Source: Notospermus geniculatus
Taxonomy: Eukaryota; Nemertea; Pilidiophora; Heteronemertea; Lineidae
NCBI GenBank assembly: GCA_002633025.1
Contig: NMRB01000648.1
Span: 225,499-289,498 of the forward strand
DNA: 64,000 bases
Direction: 5' to 3'
In this document: piece after piece, positions 43,831 through 54,714 of the stretch
Layout: each line of letters opens with the position of its first letter
Numbering within the stretch: the first letter of the stretch is position 1
Made by a program: the position numbers and the translations under genes
The notes under the pieces: generated by a model
The model's input: only the letters and a program-made list of their open reading frames with translations
Database searches by the model: none
What the model was told of the DNA's origin: nothing

Positions 43831-44464
43831 CATTTGTTCAGAAAATTTCATGAACAATTTGACCGAATAGATGGGCATGAGCCTCGGAATGCTCCTGGCA
43901 GTGGCATTTACTAATGGATGGTGCAATTATGACTTCAAAATGTTGTTTTGATGATTTATGTTCAAATAATTCATTTCCATCATCGAAATGTCATAAAATG
44001 CTTGATGAAGTGTGCAAAACTGAAGAATTGATAGCAGGTGCTGTGCATGGGATAGCTTTTGTTTTATGTTCTCTGTTGACTTGAATGGGATTAATCATGT
44101 TATATTGTTGCACGAGCTTACGGTTTTCACTCTCAGTAGTATTTGGTCCTTTGAAAGGAGAGTGCAAAGTATTAAATCTATTCGATCCTTTGAAAGGAGA
44201 TTGCAAATTTCCATAAAATCCCCATATCTGATGTGTCCTTTGTATGATTTCATGAAGAGTATTTGCCAATTTGTGCAAGAACAGGTAAGGAAACAAGATT
44301 TCTGTAGAAAAATTCCACCTAGCGATTGAGATTCTGTTACACCAAGGACCATATTCATAATTATAAAGGATGCAGCAAAGGACAATGACAAAAGTGTGAT
44401 AATGGCAGAATTTCAGGTTTGCATAAATTTGATATTTTTTTGAATGAGGCGAGCTAATAAAGCT

Positions 44465-44540
44465 TCATAAAGGGTTTGCAACCGTGAAGCCATTTTTAAC
44501 CAGCGTGTCCATATACCATGTACCTCTATGTAATCGCCGC
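44465..44540 (+). repeat. Half copy of the 14127 MITE
   Basis: GTGAAGCCATTTTTAACCAG and TATACCATGTACCTCTATGT plus AAT resemble the right arm of 14127-14256. The left arm is not found. Confidence 0.45.
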
Positions 44541-45478
44541 TTGAATATGGTGTGATGTCTTTCTCCTCTCCAAAGCGCTGTTTCATAAAAAATGGCAGCT
44601 ATAAAATTGCATATGCATACTGATTCACGTAATGGTACCAGTGTTAGGAAAAATAATGCAATGAATATGCATGGATGCTAGTGTCACAATGATGCAAATG
44701 GGATATGCAATTAATTAATGTAATATAGTAACTGGATCCATTGTAATTTATGAATAGCCGGATAAAATAACTTGCAGAAAAAAAAGTTATGAACGCAGTC
44801 ACAAGTGAACAGAATTAATGACACCTCGAAAAAAATTAAGACCCCAAAAAGCTGGCATTAAAGTACATTAAAATCATCTGGACCCCAATGGGCGTATGTC
44901 AGTGAAACGCCTAGCTAGTAACCGGACAACAATGAATTTAGGGTTTACTCTAAACGGTCCAACACACACATTGTTTTCTTTCTAAACCACCTTGGTCACA
45001 GTGCACTTTGTTTTCAATGGATAATGCATTAGCCTCGTTTTAACCACACCAAGCTTTGGTGTCGCAACCAAACCCATCCGGCATTTGTGTTTCTCGCTTT
45101 GAGCATTCAGAGAGGCAGTGCATGAGAATATGGGCGAGATGGATACTCAGTGACCTATCCCAAGAATGTTTTGCATCATTTGCTAAATAAAGTCCGTTGA
45201 AGAAAACACCCTGCTATCTCATTTCGACTCCTGCAGCTTGCTGTTAGCGCTGCACACGAATGTAGGCCTACACGATGTAGGCACGATGTTTATGTTTGTT
45301 ACACTAGAGAGTGCGTGATTCACTGACGTCGCGTCATCGACGTAGTGTCCTCCGTGAACCGGATGACGGGTCGGATTGCCTCTGAACATCTTAAAAATAT
45401 TTGCAAACAAATTGCGCCGAACTGAATATGAATGTTTAGGGCCAGAGAGGTTTTATGGAAAAGTGGTTTCGAACAGAA

Positions 45479-46934
45479 ATTGATTCCTCACTGTTGGTAT
45501 TGGTCGTCTCACCAAACCCGCTTGGGTGGAGCTGTCCCCTACCAACACGCAGTAGACTACTGCCTGGCAGTAGTGTACTGTTTATCTACTTCTTTCACAC
45601 CTGCATATCTACTGCCAACTCAAATAAGAAAATCTGGTCTACTGCAACACTACTGCCAAATGGCAGTAGATATACAGTAGACTACTGCCATCTACTGCAA
45701 ATACTACTGTATCTCTACTGCCAAGTGGCAGTTGTGATACAGTAGACTACTGCACATCTACTGCCAGTGGCAGTAGTGATACAGTAGACTACTGCGCATC
45801 TACTGCCACTGGCAGTTGTGATACAGTAGACTACTGCACATCTACTGCCAACTATCCCATAATGATCAAACTCCCACAATGCATCACGGAGCCAAAACAT
45901 GGAAGATGTTTTGAAAGCAGACAGCTTTTTTATGTTGGGATGAACAAAGTGAAATTCTGAATCAAGGTGTAGTACCAAAGTATAATTGTCCACATATTCT
46001 GAATGTTTAGATCATATGGATTAAAATGAGCCCAAAATCGGATGGGCAATTGCCAATAACTAGGCCCAGTAGTCAGTAGGTATTTTTGTTGAAATTTTCT
46101 CATCCTAGCCTACTAGCCTACCATGCCTACGTGGCTACCAGTAGTGTTTGTGGATAACCTAGGTAGGCCTAGAGGTGGATCAAATCCACCTAGGCCTTAA
46201 CCCTAACCCTAATTCTATTTAGGCCTACACTACAGTGAGGGTTACAAGGCAAACCCTAACCCTAAACTTGGAGGAATTAATTCCTCCAAGCCCTAAACAA
46301 GGGGTTTACAAAATCTGCAGTGCGATCAGTAGACCTATGTAGAAAAATACCAACCTGTACATCGTGTAGCCTAGTACATCTTGTACGTAGAAATGCCTGT
46401 ACACAGCAAGCAGCAACAATGCCCTGCAACAATGGCACTTCTACTGCAAATCTACTGCCTAGCACTACTGCAAATCTACTGCCTGACACTACTGCAAATC
46501 TACTGCCTGACACTACTGCAAATCTACTGCCTAGCACTACTGTATATCTACTGCCGTTTTATTCCATATATGGCACGGCAGTAGAGAAACAGTACGGTGC
46601 ATAATATGTAAATGAACTACTGTTCATCTACTGCAATCTCTACTGCAAACTCTACTGCCGCATAATGACCACTACTGCAAGTCTACTGCTCTGGTCTACT
46701 GCAAAACTACTGCCGAGTGGCAGTAGATTTGCAGTAGACAACTGCACCTCTACTGTTTATCTACTGCATTTCACTACTGTATGTCTACTGTTGTTCTACT
46801 GCAAATCTACTGCGTGCTGGTAGGGGGTCATTCCGACCTAAACCCTCGGCGAAGCACCTCGGGTTTAGGTCTGCATTTTAGCTCCACCATCGCGGGTTTG
46901 GTGAGACGACCAATACCGACAGTGAGGTATCAAT
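45479..46934. mobile_element. 1.46-kb element built of CTACTG palindromes
   Basis: Inverted ends of about 60 bp start ATTGATTCCTCACTGTTGGT and include GTCGTCTCACCAAACCCGC and TACCAACACGCAGTAGA. Next to each end lies an array of TCTACTGC and GCAGTAGA words (45535-45850 and 46436-46820), many forming TCTACTGCCANNTGGCAGTA palindromes. The middle (45850-46430) is unrelated and includes CCCTAACCCTAA at 46200-46211. No protein is recognised. Confidence 0.8.
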
Positions 46935-47841
46935 TCCTTAAACCAGCTGAGCCTTGGTTCGAAATAGAACATGCAGCTAGGCCTTGATTCGAAATTGAAC
47001 AGGCATGGTGCATGGGATTGGCTGGAAGTGTCCTGTCAATAAAACACATAGCCAGACTTGACCAACAATACCAAGGTCTGCCTAACAACCAAAGGGTCCT
47101 CCCATCGAGGTCCAGATGATTTAAACGTACTTTACTTGAAAACCATTTTATTCTTCATTCTTGGTGTGGTAAAAAAAACTAGGTTCTGCACAGAAATATA
47201 CGAAAAAGGCACAACTGTCAATGAGCAAGCTTGGTCGACTAGGGAATAGAGGGTTAAAATGGAATCATCTAGATTCTTTGGCATTTTGTATGTTCCGGAT
47301 GTTGTTGTGGTTCTTCGCACCTGAGATAAGAGAAATTTTCATGAGTCGTCTTTCTCCAGCCATATTATTCGCAAAATCATGTGCGAACTCGCCCTTTAAA
47401 CACCTCGTGACACCCGTATTGTTAAACCCAGGTCATGCCTTTGTCTCTGGCCCTAACTGTGCAATAAAATCCGTATTGATTTATTCCGCCATGGTTAAAA
47501 TGGGGTCATGCCGAGAGCACAGTGAATCATGGGCTATTGTGCACTTACTGATAGGCTGGGATTAGTCGACCTGGTTTATGTGTAGTAGACTATAGACGGC
47601 TGTGTATTGAATAGAGCGAGGCTAAATTAAGATTAGGTTTGTGTGCTGAGTGATCATAGCGGAGCTGTGTAAGCTGGTGTAGTGTTGTTGGCGGAGAGAA
47701 GCCGTGTAGGCTGATGAATGGTGGAATATGCTGCGTGTATGAACGTGTGTTATTTGGTGACCTATCTAATGTGAATACTTTGTGGTTGGTGTGCTGTGTA
47801 CTTCGGTTTTGACTGGATTAGAATTCGTGGGAGTTAGACTT

Positions 47842-48057
47842 GGTGTTGTGGGCCTGAATCTTTCAGACAGTCATTTAGTACATGGACATTTGTGTTTATT
47901 ATGCATTCTGGTGTAAACATATAGTTTACGCTTCTAGACTTTCCTAAGTGGTGTTGTGGGCCTGAATCTTTCAGACAGTCAATTAGTACATGGACATTTG
48001 TGTTTATTATGCATTCTGGTGTAAACACATGGTTTACGCTTCTAGACTTTCCTACAT
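47842..48057 (+). repeat. 108-bp tandem duplication upstream of the Myb/SANT gene
   Basis: 47842-47949 and 47950-48057 are two copies with only a few differences, beginning GGTGTTGTGGGCCTGAATCT. The second ends about 205 bp before the ATG at 48263, so the duplication lies in the promoter or 5' UTR. Confidence 0.9.
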
Positions 48058-48262
48058 GTAAGTGTGGTTATGCAAAGACTTAATTAACACTCTGGACAAG
48101 CTCAGGTAACACAACACCTTGAGGTTTGAATTCTGTAGTTAACAGCTTGGATAAACCTTGTTTACACCTGGATATTGTTTGGACCAAGTTGTTACTCTGT
48201 GTCTGTGTATTGTGCTTGACTGTTCTATCTCCAACAGTATCAGCGCGAACCGAAGTTCCAAG

Positions 48263-48837
48263 ATGCTTAACCTTTCTACCATGAAATACCACGAAATTGA
48301 TGTGGGTGACCTCGCAAAAGCCAGAGAGAGGACAGAAAATTTCTCAACGGAAGAAAAATGGATGTTGATATTTTTACTTAAAAAACACGAATTAGTCGAA
48401 ACCGTCGACAACACGCGTTGCGATAGTCTTGTAATTGGGAAGAAAAAAGCAGCGTGGACGTTTATCGTGGAGCACTTTAATGCTCATTGCTTGACAAGTC
48501 GGAAGCCCCGGAGTACGCTACACCTCAAAGATTTGTGGAAGAGACTGAAGCAGAAATGTCGGCGTGTCATGGCTCGTTACAGAGCACTTTCCGCATTAGG
48601 AAACGAGACTTTGCAACCGTACGATATACCAGATGATATTTCTCGAGTTGTCGCGGGCATGATTAACGAGGAGATGCCGCCTATTCAGAAACCTTTAGAG
48701 TTACCAAAAGAACTTGTCGATCTCGAGGCGGGTATTGATGTCGACGTGAAGCCTGATTTGGAGAAACTACAGCTTCAGATGGCGCCACCAGACACACCCT
48801 TGTCAGCAAGTTCAGCTGAGGCGAGTGTTGATGATAG
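48263..48837 (+). CDS. Myb/SANT-like DNA-binding protein, exon 1
   Basis: This exon encodes residues 1-191 plus two bases of codon 192 of a 419-residue protein, ending AG|GTAGGT. The start is the first ATG after an in-frame stop at 48152, with a second ATG at 48281 as an alternative. Residues 27-108 form a trihelical Myb/SANT-like domain of the MSANTD3/FSBP type: FSTEEKWMLIFLLKK, then a loop with DNTRCDSLVIGKKKAAW, then LKDLWKRLKQKCRRVMARYR. The three spaced tryptophans W33, W65 and W92 and the basic third helix are the hallmarks. Such proteins are nuclear, bind DNA and are often transcriptional regulators. The same fold serves as the Myb-like partner of PIF/Harbinger transposases. Residues 109-191 are acidic and proline-containing. 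The specific orthologue is not assigned. Confidence 0.85.
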
Positions 48838-50247
48838 GTAGGTTTCTCCCAAGGTTAACCCGGAACGAGTTTAGAATCCCCGATCAGTGCCCAAAAAAAG
48901 GTCATCGATTGACGGAATAAGCCGCATTGTATACAATAGGCTTTCCATTGTGTGCTATGGAGTAACGTCACTTCCGATCGGGGATTCTTAACTTTAACCC
49001 TTTCACTGCCGTAGTCAACGATCGTTGCCCCTCTAGCGACTGCTGTAGGCGACTATCATCACCCTATACAGGAGGTATGTTTAGTTAGTTGGGCTATTCA
49101 CAGATGGCACCTCAATCAAAAATTACAGGAATTTCCCTGAGACTGCCGTAGCAACCATCGGCACCCTATGCAGGAGGTATGTTTAGTTAGTTTGGCTATT
49201 CATAGATGGCACCCCAATCAAAATTAGGGAGGTTCCCAAAAACGGAGAATCGGAAACTTGGCAGTGTGGCGTAACCTGAAAATCATCCAAGTGCTATAAC
49301 TCAGGAACTTCTTGACCCAGAGTGCTCAAACTTGAAATATACCTCCCTCAAGATGACCTTTAGGTGCATGTCAAATTTCGGCCTGATTTGACATACAGTA
49401 TGGTCACCAGGTGGCATAACTCGAAAATCATCATAAGTGCAATAAGTCTAGAACCCCTTGACGCACAGTGCTCCACTTTGATATGTGGTTCACTTGAGAT
49501 GACCTGTACGTGCACGTGAAGTTTCGCCGTGATCGGACATCAAATATGGCCGCCAGGTGGCATAGCCCAAAAATCATCAAAGTGGCATAATTCAGGAATG
49601 ACTTGACACAGAGTGCTCAAATTTGATATGTGACTCCCTCTTAATGATCTGTATGAGCATGTAAAGTTTTGGCCCGATGGGCCATCCAGTATGGCCGCCA
49701 GGTGGCGTAACCCGAAAATCATCAATGTGCTATAAGTCAGGAACGACTTGACCTAGAGTGCTCAAATGTGCTATGTGGCTCCCTCTAGATGACCTTTATA
49801 TGCATGTGGAGTTTTGGCCTGATCGGACATCCAATATGGCCGCCAGGTGGCATAACCCAAAAATCATTGAAGTCCTGCAACTTGGCAATGACTTGACCGA
49901 GATTGCGATGTACATTTGTACCTACATGTATCTCCGTCATTACACTATTATGTCCATACGCGTGAGCACCTGGTCCATGGACCATTTCATTTGCATGTGT
50001 TCATTTGAACGCCAAGTCAATGATGTCATTGCCACAGTACACATTGTGATGCAATTTCATTTGAAAACAGCATCGTGACATCACCTGTGACAAAAGCCAT
50101 GGCATTCTCTAATACTATGCCCTGTTTTGGCTACACTGGAATTCAGCACCATAAGTTCTTTAATCTTGGATTGGCTGCAAAATTGTCAAAAAGTCATTGC
50201 TAACACTAACAGAATATCTTTGGCTGAAAGCTCCCTTTCTCTTTCAG
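48838..50247 (+). other. Intron of the Myb/SANT gene (1410 bp)
   Basis: It starts GTAGGT and ends CTTTCTCTTTCAG. It holds a small GAATCCCCGATC inverted pair (48872-48991), a two-unit tandem repeat of about 102 bp (49013-49250, with ACAGGAGGTATGTTTAGTTA), and copy g of the palindrome family. Confidence 0.8.
49261..49995 (+). mobile_element. ATGGTCCATGGACCAT repeat copy g, 145-bp tandem array with CTCF-like motifs
   Basis: Four to five units of 145 bp each contain AATGACTTGACCYAGAGTGC-type text, a GATCGGACATC segment and ATGGCCGCCAGGTGGCATAA. CTCF-like cores fall at 49404, 49550, 49695 and 49840. The right end is GTGAGCACCTGGTCCATGGA and CCATTTCATTT, with one mismatch in the palindrome. No 5' hairpin is visible, so the copy is left-truncated. 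Confidence 0.85.
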
Positions 50248-50932
50248 TTCAAATGCATTCCCAACGAGTCTGATCGAAATTAACTCCGAAATTGCTGAAT
50301 ATGAGGCACAGCAAGGAGAATTCAATGAAGCATCTGGAAACACAGCTTTGAAGGAGGAGATCGCCAATAACGGTATGGGGAGAATCTCGTCGGTGGCATC
50401 CATAGCGGATACAACTAATCCTTCCTTGGAATCGAGGAATCAGGACACTCCGAATCATCAACTCCAGCAGTTAACTGACAAATATTGTATATTCAAGGAC
50501 TCGAGGAATGCTCCCAATATGGCGGCGTCCAAGACGTTAGTTTCCTTCGCGTCCACGTTTTCACCGAGGGAGGGGTCAGGTGAGAGTGGTGCTCCAGCTC
50601 CAAAGCGTATTCGATTGGTCAAAGTTGGGAACGCGCAAGTGGCCCAGCCACCCTGCTCTTCTTCCAAAGCGTGCCCAGAACAGGGAACGCAGTCTTACGG
50701 TCATGCCCAGGACGATGGTGAATCTGATATTCTCTTGATGCGACGCTTGGAACACGATGGAAAAATGTCAAATCTGAAACAACAGAAAAAGAACGCTAGA
50801 CTCGAGAAAAAAGTTCTGAAACAAAGACTACGTAATCTAAAAGCTGAGAATAAAGCCGTGAAATTGCGCACTGCCATATTGAAGTTGGAGAAACAAAAAT
50901 TGCAGGCAGAACTGAAGGTGAAGGATGATTAA
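50248..50932 (+). CDS. Myb/SANT-like DNA-binding protein, exon 2
   Basis: The acceptor TTTCAG precedes 50248. Its first base completes serine 192 and the frame runs to TAA at 50930-50932, giving residues 193-419. The middle is polar and probably disordered, with a short basic cluster PKRIRLVK near 310-317 that could be a nuclear localisation signal. Residues 356-415 (RRLEHDGKMSNLKQQKKNAR, then LEKKVLKQRLRNLKAENKAV) form a long charged coiled coil, likely for self-association. An N-terminal trihelix plus C-terminal coil is the usual layout of MSANTD and FSBP/NAIF1-like proteins. The reading frame is intact across both exons. No transposase gene is adjacent, which favours a host or domesticated gene over a live transposon component. 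Confidence 0.85.
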
Positions 50933-51019
50933 TCACTTTGTTTACTTCCTCTTAAAACATAACGTTTTAATTTCCCCTTGACTAATGGCAAAGTTTAATC
51001 TAATGGCCATTCAGTTCTT

Positions 51020-51656
51020 TGAAGTTTTTACTTTGTATGTCCCCACCTCTGAAGGTCGGGTGTCGGTGTTCGTTAACATTTTGTTTTTCCGTCAATTAAC
51101 TTGAGAATGCTTTGAGCAATCAATGAGATTTGTCTCTGTGAGGGGAAGGTTCCTTTCAATCAGCAGCTCTGCTGGCCATCCAAGATGGTGGCTATGGTGG
51201 CCATCTTGAAATCGGTTGCCAACAATTGAGAACGCTTTCAGCAATCAACCTGAAATTTTTTGTGAGGGTTTGTCTTTATGAGGGTCTTTATGAGGCTATG
51301 GCGGCCATATTGAATTCCATTTCCATCAAATATCTTGAGAATGCTTTGAGCGATTAACCTGAAATTTTTTATGGTTACTGGTGTCTATGAAGGGAACGTT
51401 CCTTTTGATGACCAGGACCACAACACATCTAAGATGGTGGCTATAGCGGCCATCTTGAATTTATTGGCTGTCAGTTATCTTCACAACGCTTTGAGCGATC
51501 AACCTGAAATTTTTTTGAGTTTTTTTCTCTGTGAGGGAAGGTTTCTTTTAATGACCAGCACGACCACCTCCCCCAAATGTGCCATACCGGTCGGGGACAT
51601 ACGCTATGCTCTGCGTTGCTTTTGTTGTAAAAGATGTTTGGACCAGTGATGTTCTG
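51020..51656 (+). repeat. Tandem repeat, GAGAATGCTTTGAGCRATC units
   Basis: GAGAATGCTTTGAGCAATCA at 51102 and variants at 51229, 51336 and 51482 start units of 107-146 bp, each with TGAAATTTTTT and AAGATGGTGGCTAT or GGCCATCTTGAA blocks. The style matches the other 145-bp-unit repeats. It lies just 3' of the Myb/SANT stop codon and may be in its 3' UTR. Confidence 0.75.
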
Positions 51657-51688
51657 TTAAAAATGTCACACGAAGAATGCCTTGGGGA

Positions 51689-51694
51689 AATAAA
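51689..51694 (+). promoter_or_regulatory. Candidate polyadenylation signal for the Myb/SANT gene
   Basis: AATAAA lies 757 bases after the stop codon, just beyond the tandem repeat. It is a common hexamer, so the assignment is tentative. Confidence 0.3.
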
Positions 51695-51842
51695 ATTCAG
51701 GCGGAGTTCATTTGTGTTTGATCTTCTTCTGTGTAAAGAAGGTGCTGCTTTGTGATGACTTCCTTTCTATTTATAGTCGAAGATGCTCAGTGAATCTGAA
51801 AATTGGTGAACCCCTACTTGATGGGGTAACGTACGTGTATTT

Positions 51843-52211
51843 AAAGCACGACTGTATGCATTAGGTTTTGTATCTCACGACGGCCGACGTAGCCTTTGAC
51901 CTTTTGGGCACGTCGTGTATGCATGCTTGACAAGACTGTTCAAATCTATCTAATGTTACCGATTAGGCATTGAGGGTGTTACACATAAAAGAATGAGTTG
52001 AAGCATGTTGCCTTACCTGATGAAGGGTTAGTCACGCTATAACAGCATGTTGAACTTCTCAAGTGATGAAAGGTATGGCGGCCATTTTTGTTTCGATATA
52101 GTATCAGTCCAGCCTCGGTGTTACCACTAGCTGTATATAGGTTGGACAGGAGACCAGTCTTATCAAGGTGGGGAGGGATAAAGAGTCACCTCATGCATAC
52201 AGTCGTGCTTT
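51843..52211. mobile_element. 369-bp MITE, AAAGCACGACTGTATGCAT ends
   Basis: AAAGCACGACTGTATGCAT at 51843-51861 and its exact reverse complement at 52193-52211 bound non-coding sequence. No obvious target duplication. Confidence 0.75.
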
Positions 52212-52615
52212 CATCCAAACATTAGTACTCGTGACCGCCCAATGACTTTTTCAGCTGAGACTCAAAGTCATCCTGACGATTGCATTGTATTGAGTGGCTT
52301 GAATGTCACCAACTTACAACGCGAGATCACATCACAGTGACTAGAGATCAGGACCTAAAAAACATTGCAGATAGCCCAAATTTGCAGAACTGGGGCATTT
52401 AGTCCTACGCATTGGCATTCTCTTGTCGATTTCAAAGACATTTTCCTATTCACTTTAATCAAGCAAGGTACGATTTTCATGGTGGAGAGTACCGAGCCAT
52501 GATGCTGGCATTATCCAGAATTATGTATATGTGAAAAAAAGAAGTTAATTGTTATTTCTGGAAATTTTCATTTTTTGATTTTCAGCCATAAAATGTGGAG
52601 AAATATTCTTGAGTA

Positions 52616-52829
52616 TTAAAGGAGCACGGTATTGGATCTCAAATGTGTTATTTGACTGCCGATGTAGAGGGAGCCACCTAGCGGCAGTAAGACAAACTAC
52701 AAAAATGCATTACAAAATGTACATAGTAAATCGGGTCAATTCGCCCACAACGTAGTTAGTCCCTGGGTTGGAGAGTGGCGCGGTGGCGCCAGCTGTCGAG
52801 AAAAAGGGGAGATACTGTGGTCCTTTAAA
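52616..52829. mobile_element. 214-bp MITE, TTAAAGGAGCACGGTAT ends
   Basis: TTAAAGGAGCACGGTAT and ATACTGTGGTCCTTTAA are imperfect inverted ends. The interior includes GGAGCCACCTAGCGGCAGTA. The TTTAAAGG-type terminus may reflect a TTAA target. Confidence 0.6.
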
Positions 52830-53471
52830 GAAATACAGACAACATTTTGTCAACCTGGGGTTGAGCATGAATAGAGTTAACTGAATCACACCAACAACAC
52901 TCTGATTATGAGCCATTTCCTAATTACGACGATATGTCAAGCATGTCCTCTGTGGCTTAGAATTTTGCGTCATTTTGAGCTAACTCGGTAATGCACTTTC
53001 CTGGGTCATCATGAGGGAGGCATTTTTCCTTTTTGTGCATTTCAGAGATAAAAATGATGCAGTAATGAAGGCAAAATCTTCATCATCCCCACGGGTTTTT
53101 CCCTCGAAAGTTGGGTGATCTATAGCGACATTCTGATCTTGTCCTGATCAAACTTGGCAGTCGCGTTTGCTCTGGTCTGCAATAACAAATTACATGGATT
53201 AGCCAGTTGACATTAGGAACACTCCCTAATGCCGAAGTAATTGGAATTTCAAATGAGGTACACATCTATATTGAGAGATACTTTTTGTGGCATGGCCTAG
53301 CTGGGATCGATGATATCGCTACATTATCACTGAGTTATTGTCTAGTTAGCCGTGATGAGGACCACATTTAAACAAGAACAGCTTTTGTCGATGTTTTAGT
53401 GGACTTTTTTCTATGATACTACATATTAGAGACACTTTTTCTGGGGTCGGGGATGGCACATTTCTAAAGAG

Positions 53472-53810
53472 ACTTCAAATATGGCCGCCGGGAAGCCATC
53501 TTGAAAAAATGACTTCAACCCATACCTCATAAATACTAGTAGCTAGGATGCCATAACCATGCCTAAATGTGTATATTGGTACCCTGTACATGTAGGCCAA
53601 ATTTTGGTTTGATTGGACTTCAAACATGGCCGCCATGCAGGCACCCATCTTGAAAAATTGGCTTCGGCCCATATCTCATCAATAGTAAACGTTAGGATGG
53701 TTTAATGTTGCCTAAATATCTATTTAAGTGTATCCTCTGCATTTATGCCAAAATTTCAGTGCCAACAAACTTCAAATATGGCCGCCAGGTGGCCATCATG
53801 AAAAAAAGAA
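53472..53810 (+). repeat. Tandem repeat of about 145-150 bp, ACTTCAAATATGGCCGCC units
   Basis: Units start at 53472, 53617 and 53769 with ACTTCAAAYATGGCCGCC and continue with GCCATCTTGAAAAA and a TAGGATG block. The third has a CTCF-like CCGCCAGGTGGCCA at 53782. It is the same unit type as the interior of copy b at 9666-10000. Confidence 0.8.
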
Positions 53811-54714
53811 TTTTTGAGATTGACTTAGACAGGAGCAGTTTATTCACCACAAATACCACGAACTACTCCTACGAGTCTGAATTGGCAGAAATTTTGAATT
53901 AAACATTCACGTTACGACCCATCTGCTTAGTTTTACCGTCTCGCACTTGGGATGTCCTCGCATGAATTTTGCAACAATTCCACTCCATCACGTTACATTT
54001 CATCTTCATGTAAAATGACATGTAGGGTGTCAAATTGGCAATAGATTCAATATGAAATAACTTGAAAATAGCGTCAGAAGTTGTCGTCGTGATTGAAGTG
54101 GTGCCTGCAATGTAGAGACATAAATTATTTGTTTTTGTCAAATTTTCTTTTATGGTGCGCTGAAGAGGTCTCCTGTCCTTCTATGGTTAAAAAGGCTGTA
54201 TCTAAAGTGCTGCAGTGGCAACACGGTGAAAAAGAAGTTATGGCTCTCTCAGGAAACACCGGTACACTCCTTGTAGTGTACGGCAATTATGTTAATAGGC
54301 CATACTCCCACTGGAGATACTGGCTACACCATTGAAGGGCATTCTGGCAATATTGGTTCTCTTGAGGTGCTTTTACACGATCGACATTGCGGCACTTTAT
54401 TGAAGTAACTCACTTGCTTCACCTTCTTGCTAAAAAATTGCCACATGTGAATAGAAATTGTTGCAATAAGTTGACGGAAAATACAAAGCAGGTCTATTTT
54501 CTGGCAACTTTATACATGTAAAATTGCTGAGGCAATTTTGTCTTCATAAAAATCATCTTCTGATCAAGAAGCACTTTTTCACTCATGTTTTCCTGAAAGT
54601 TTACCGGCAAAACACACACCAGTCGATAGCGAATTGTCTAATCTTCATACAGGCCAAGTCGCATGATTGTACTGCTATTGATGACGTACATGTAGGTATT
54701 GGCGTAATGGCGCA

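Larger units (their letters stand above)
43831..47841. other. Non-coding spans before the Myb/SANT gene
   Basis: 43831-44464, 44541-45478 and 46935-47841 contain no recognised exon. 47580-47830 is rich in GTGTG and could be 5' UTR or promoter of the Myb/SANT gene, but no TATA box or initiator is convincing. Confidence 0.5.

Noticed and set aside
46199-46264. Telomere-like CCCTAA repeats
   Set aside because: Only two to three units, imperfect, inside a transposon-like element. Not evidence of a chromosome end.
47221-47565. LLWFF peptide resembling the FUT8 ELWFF motif
   Set aside because: The following residues do not fit FUT8, no splice acceptor in the right phase precedes it, and the match is only four residues.
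48158-48262. Upstream extension of the Myb/SANT protein
   Set aside because: The extension would need a TTG start, and the in-frame stop at 48152 precedes it. The ATG at 48263 directly before the conserved region is the simpler start.
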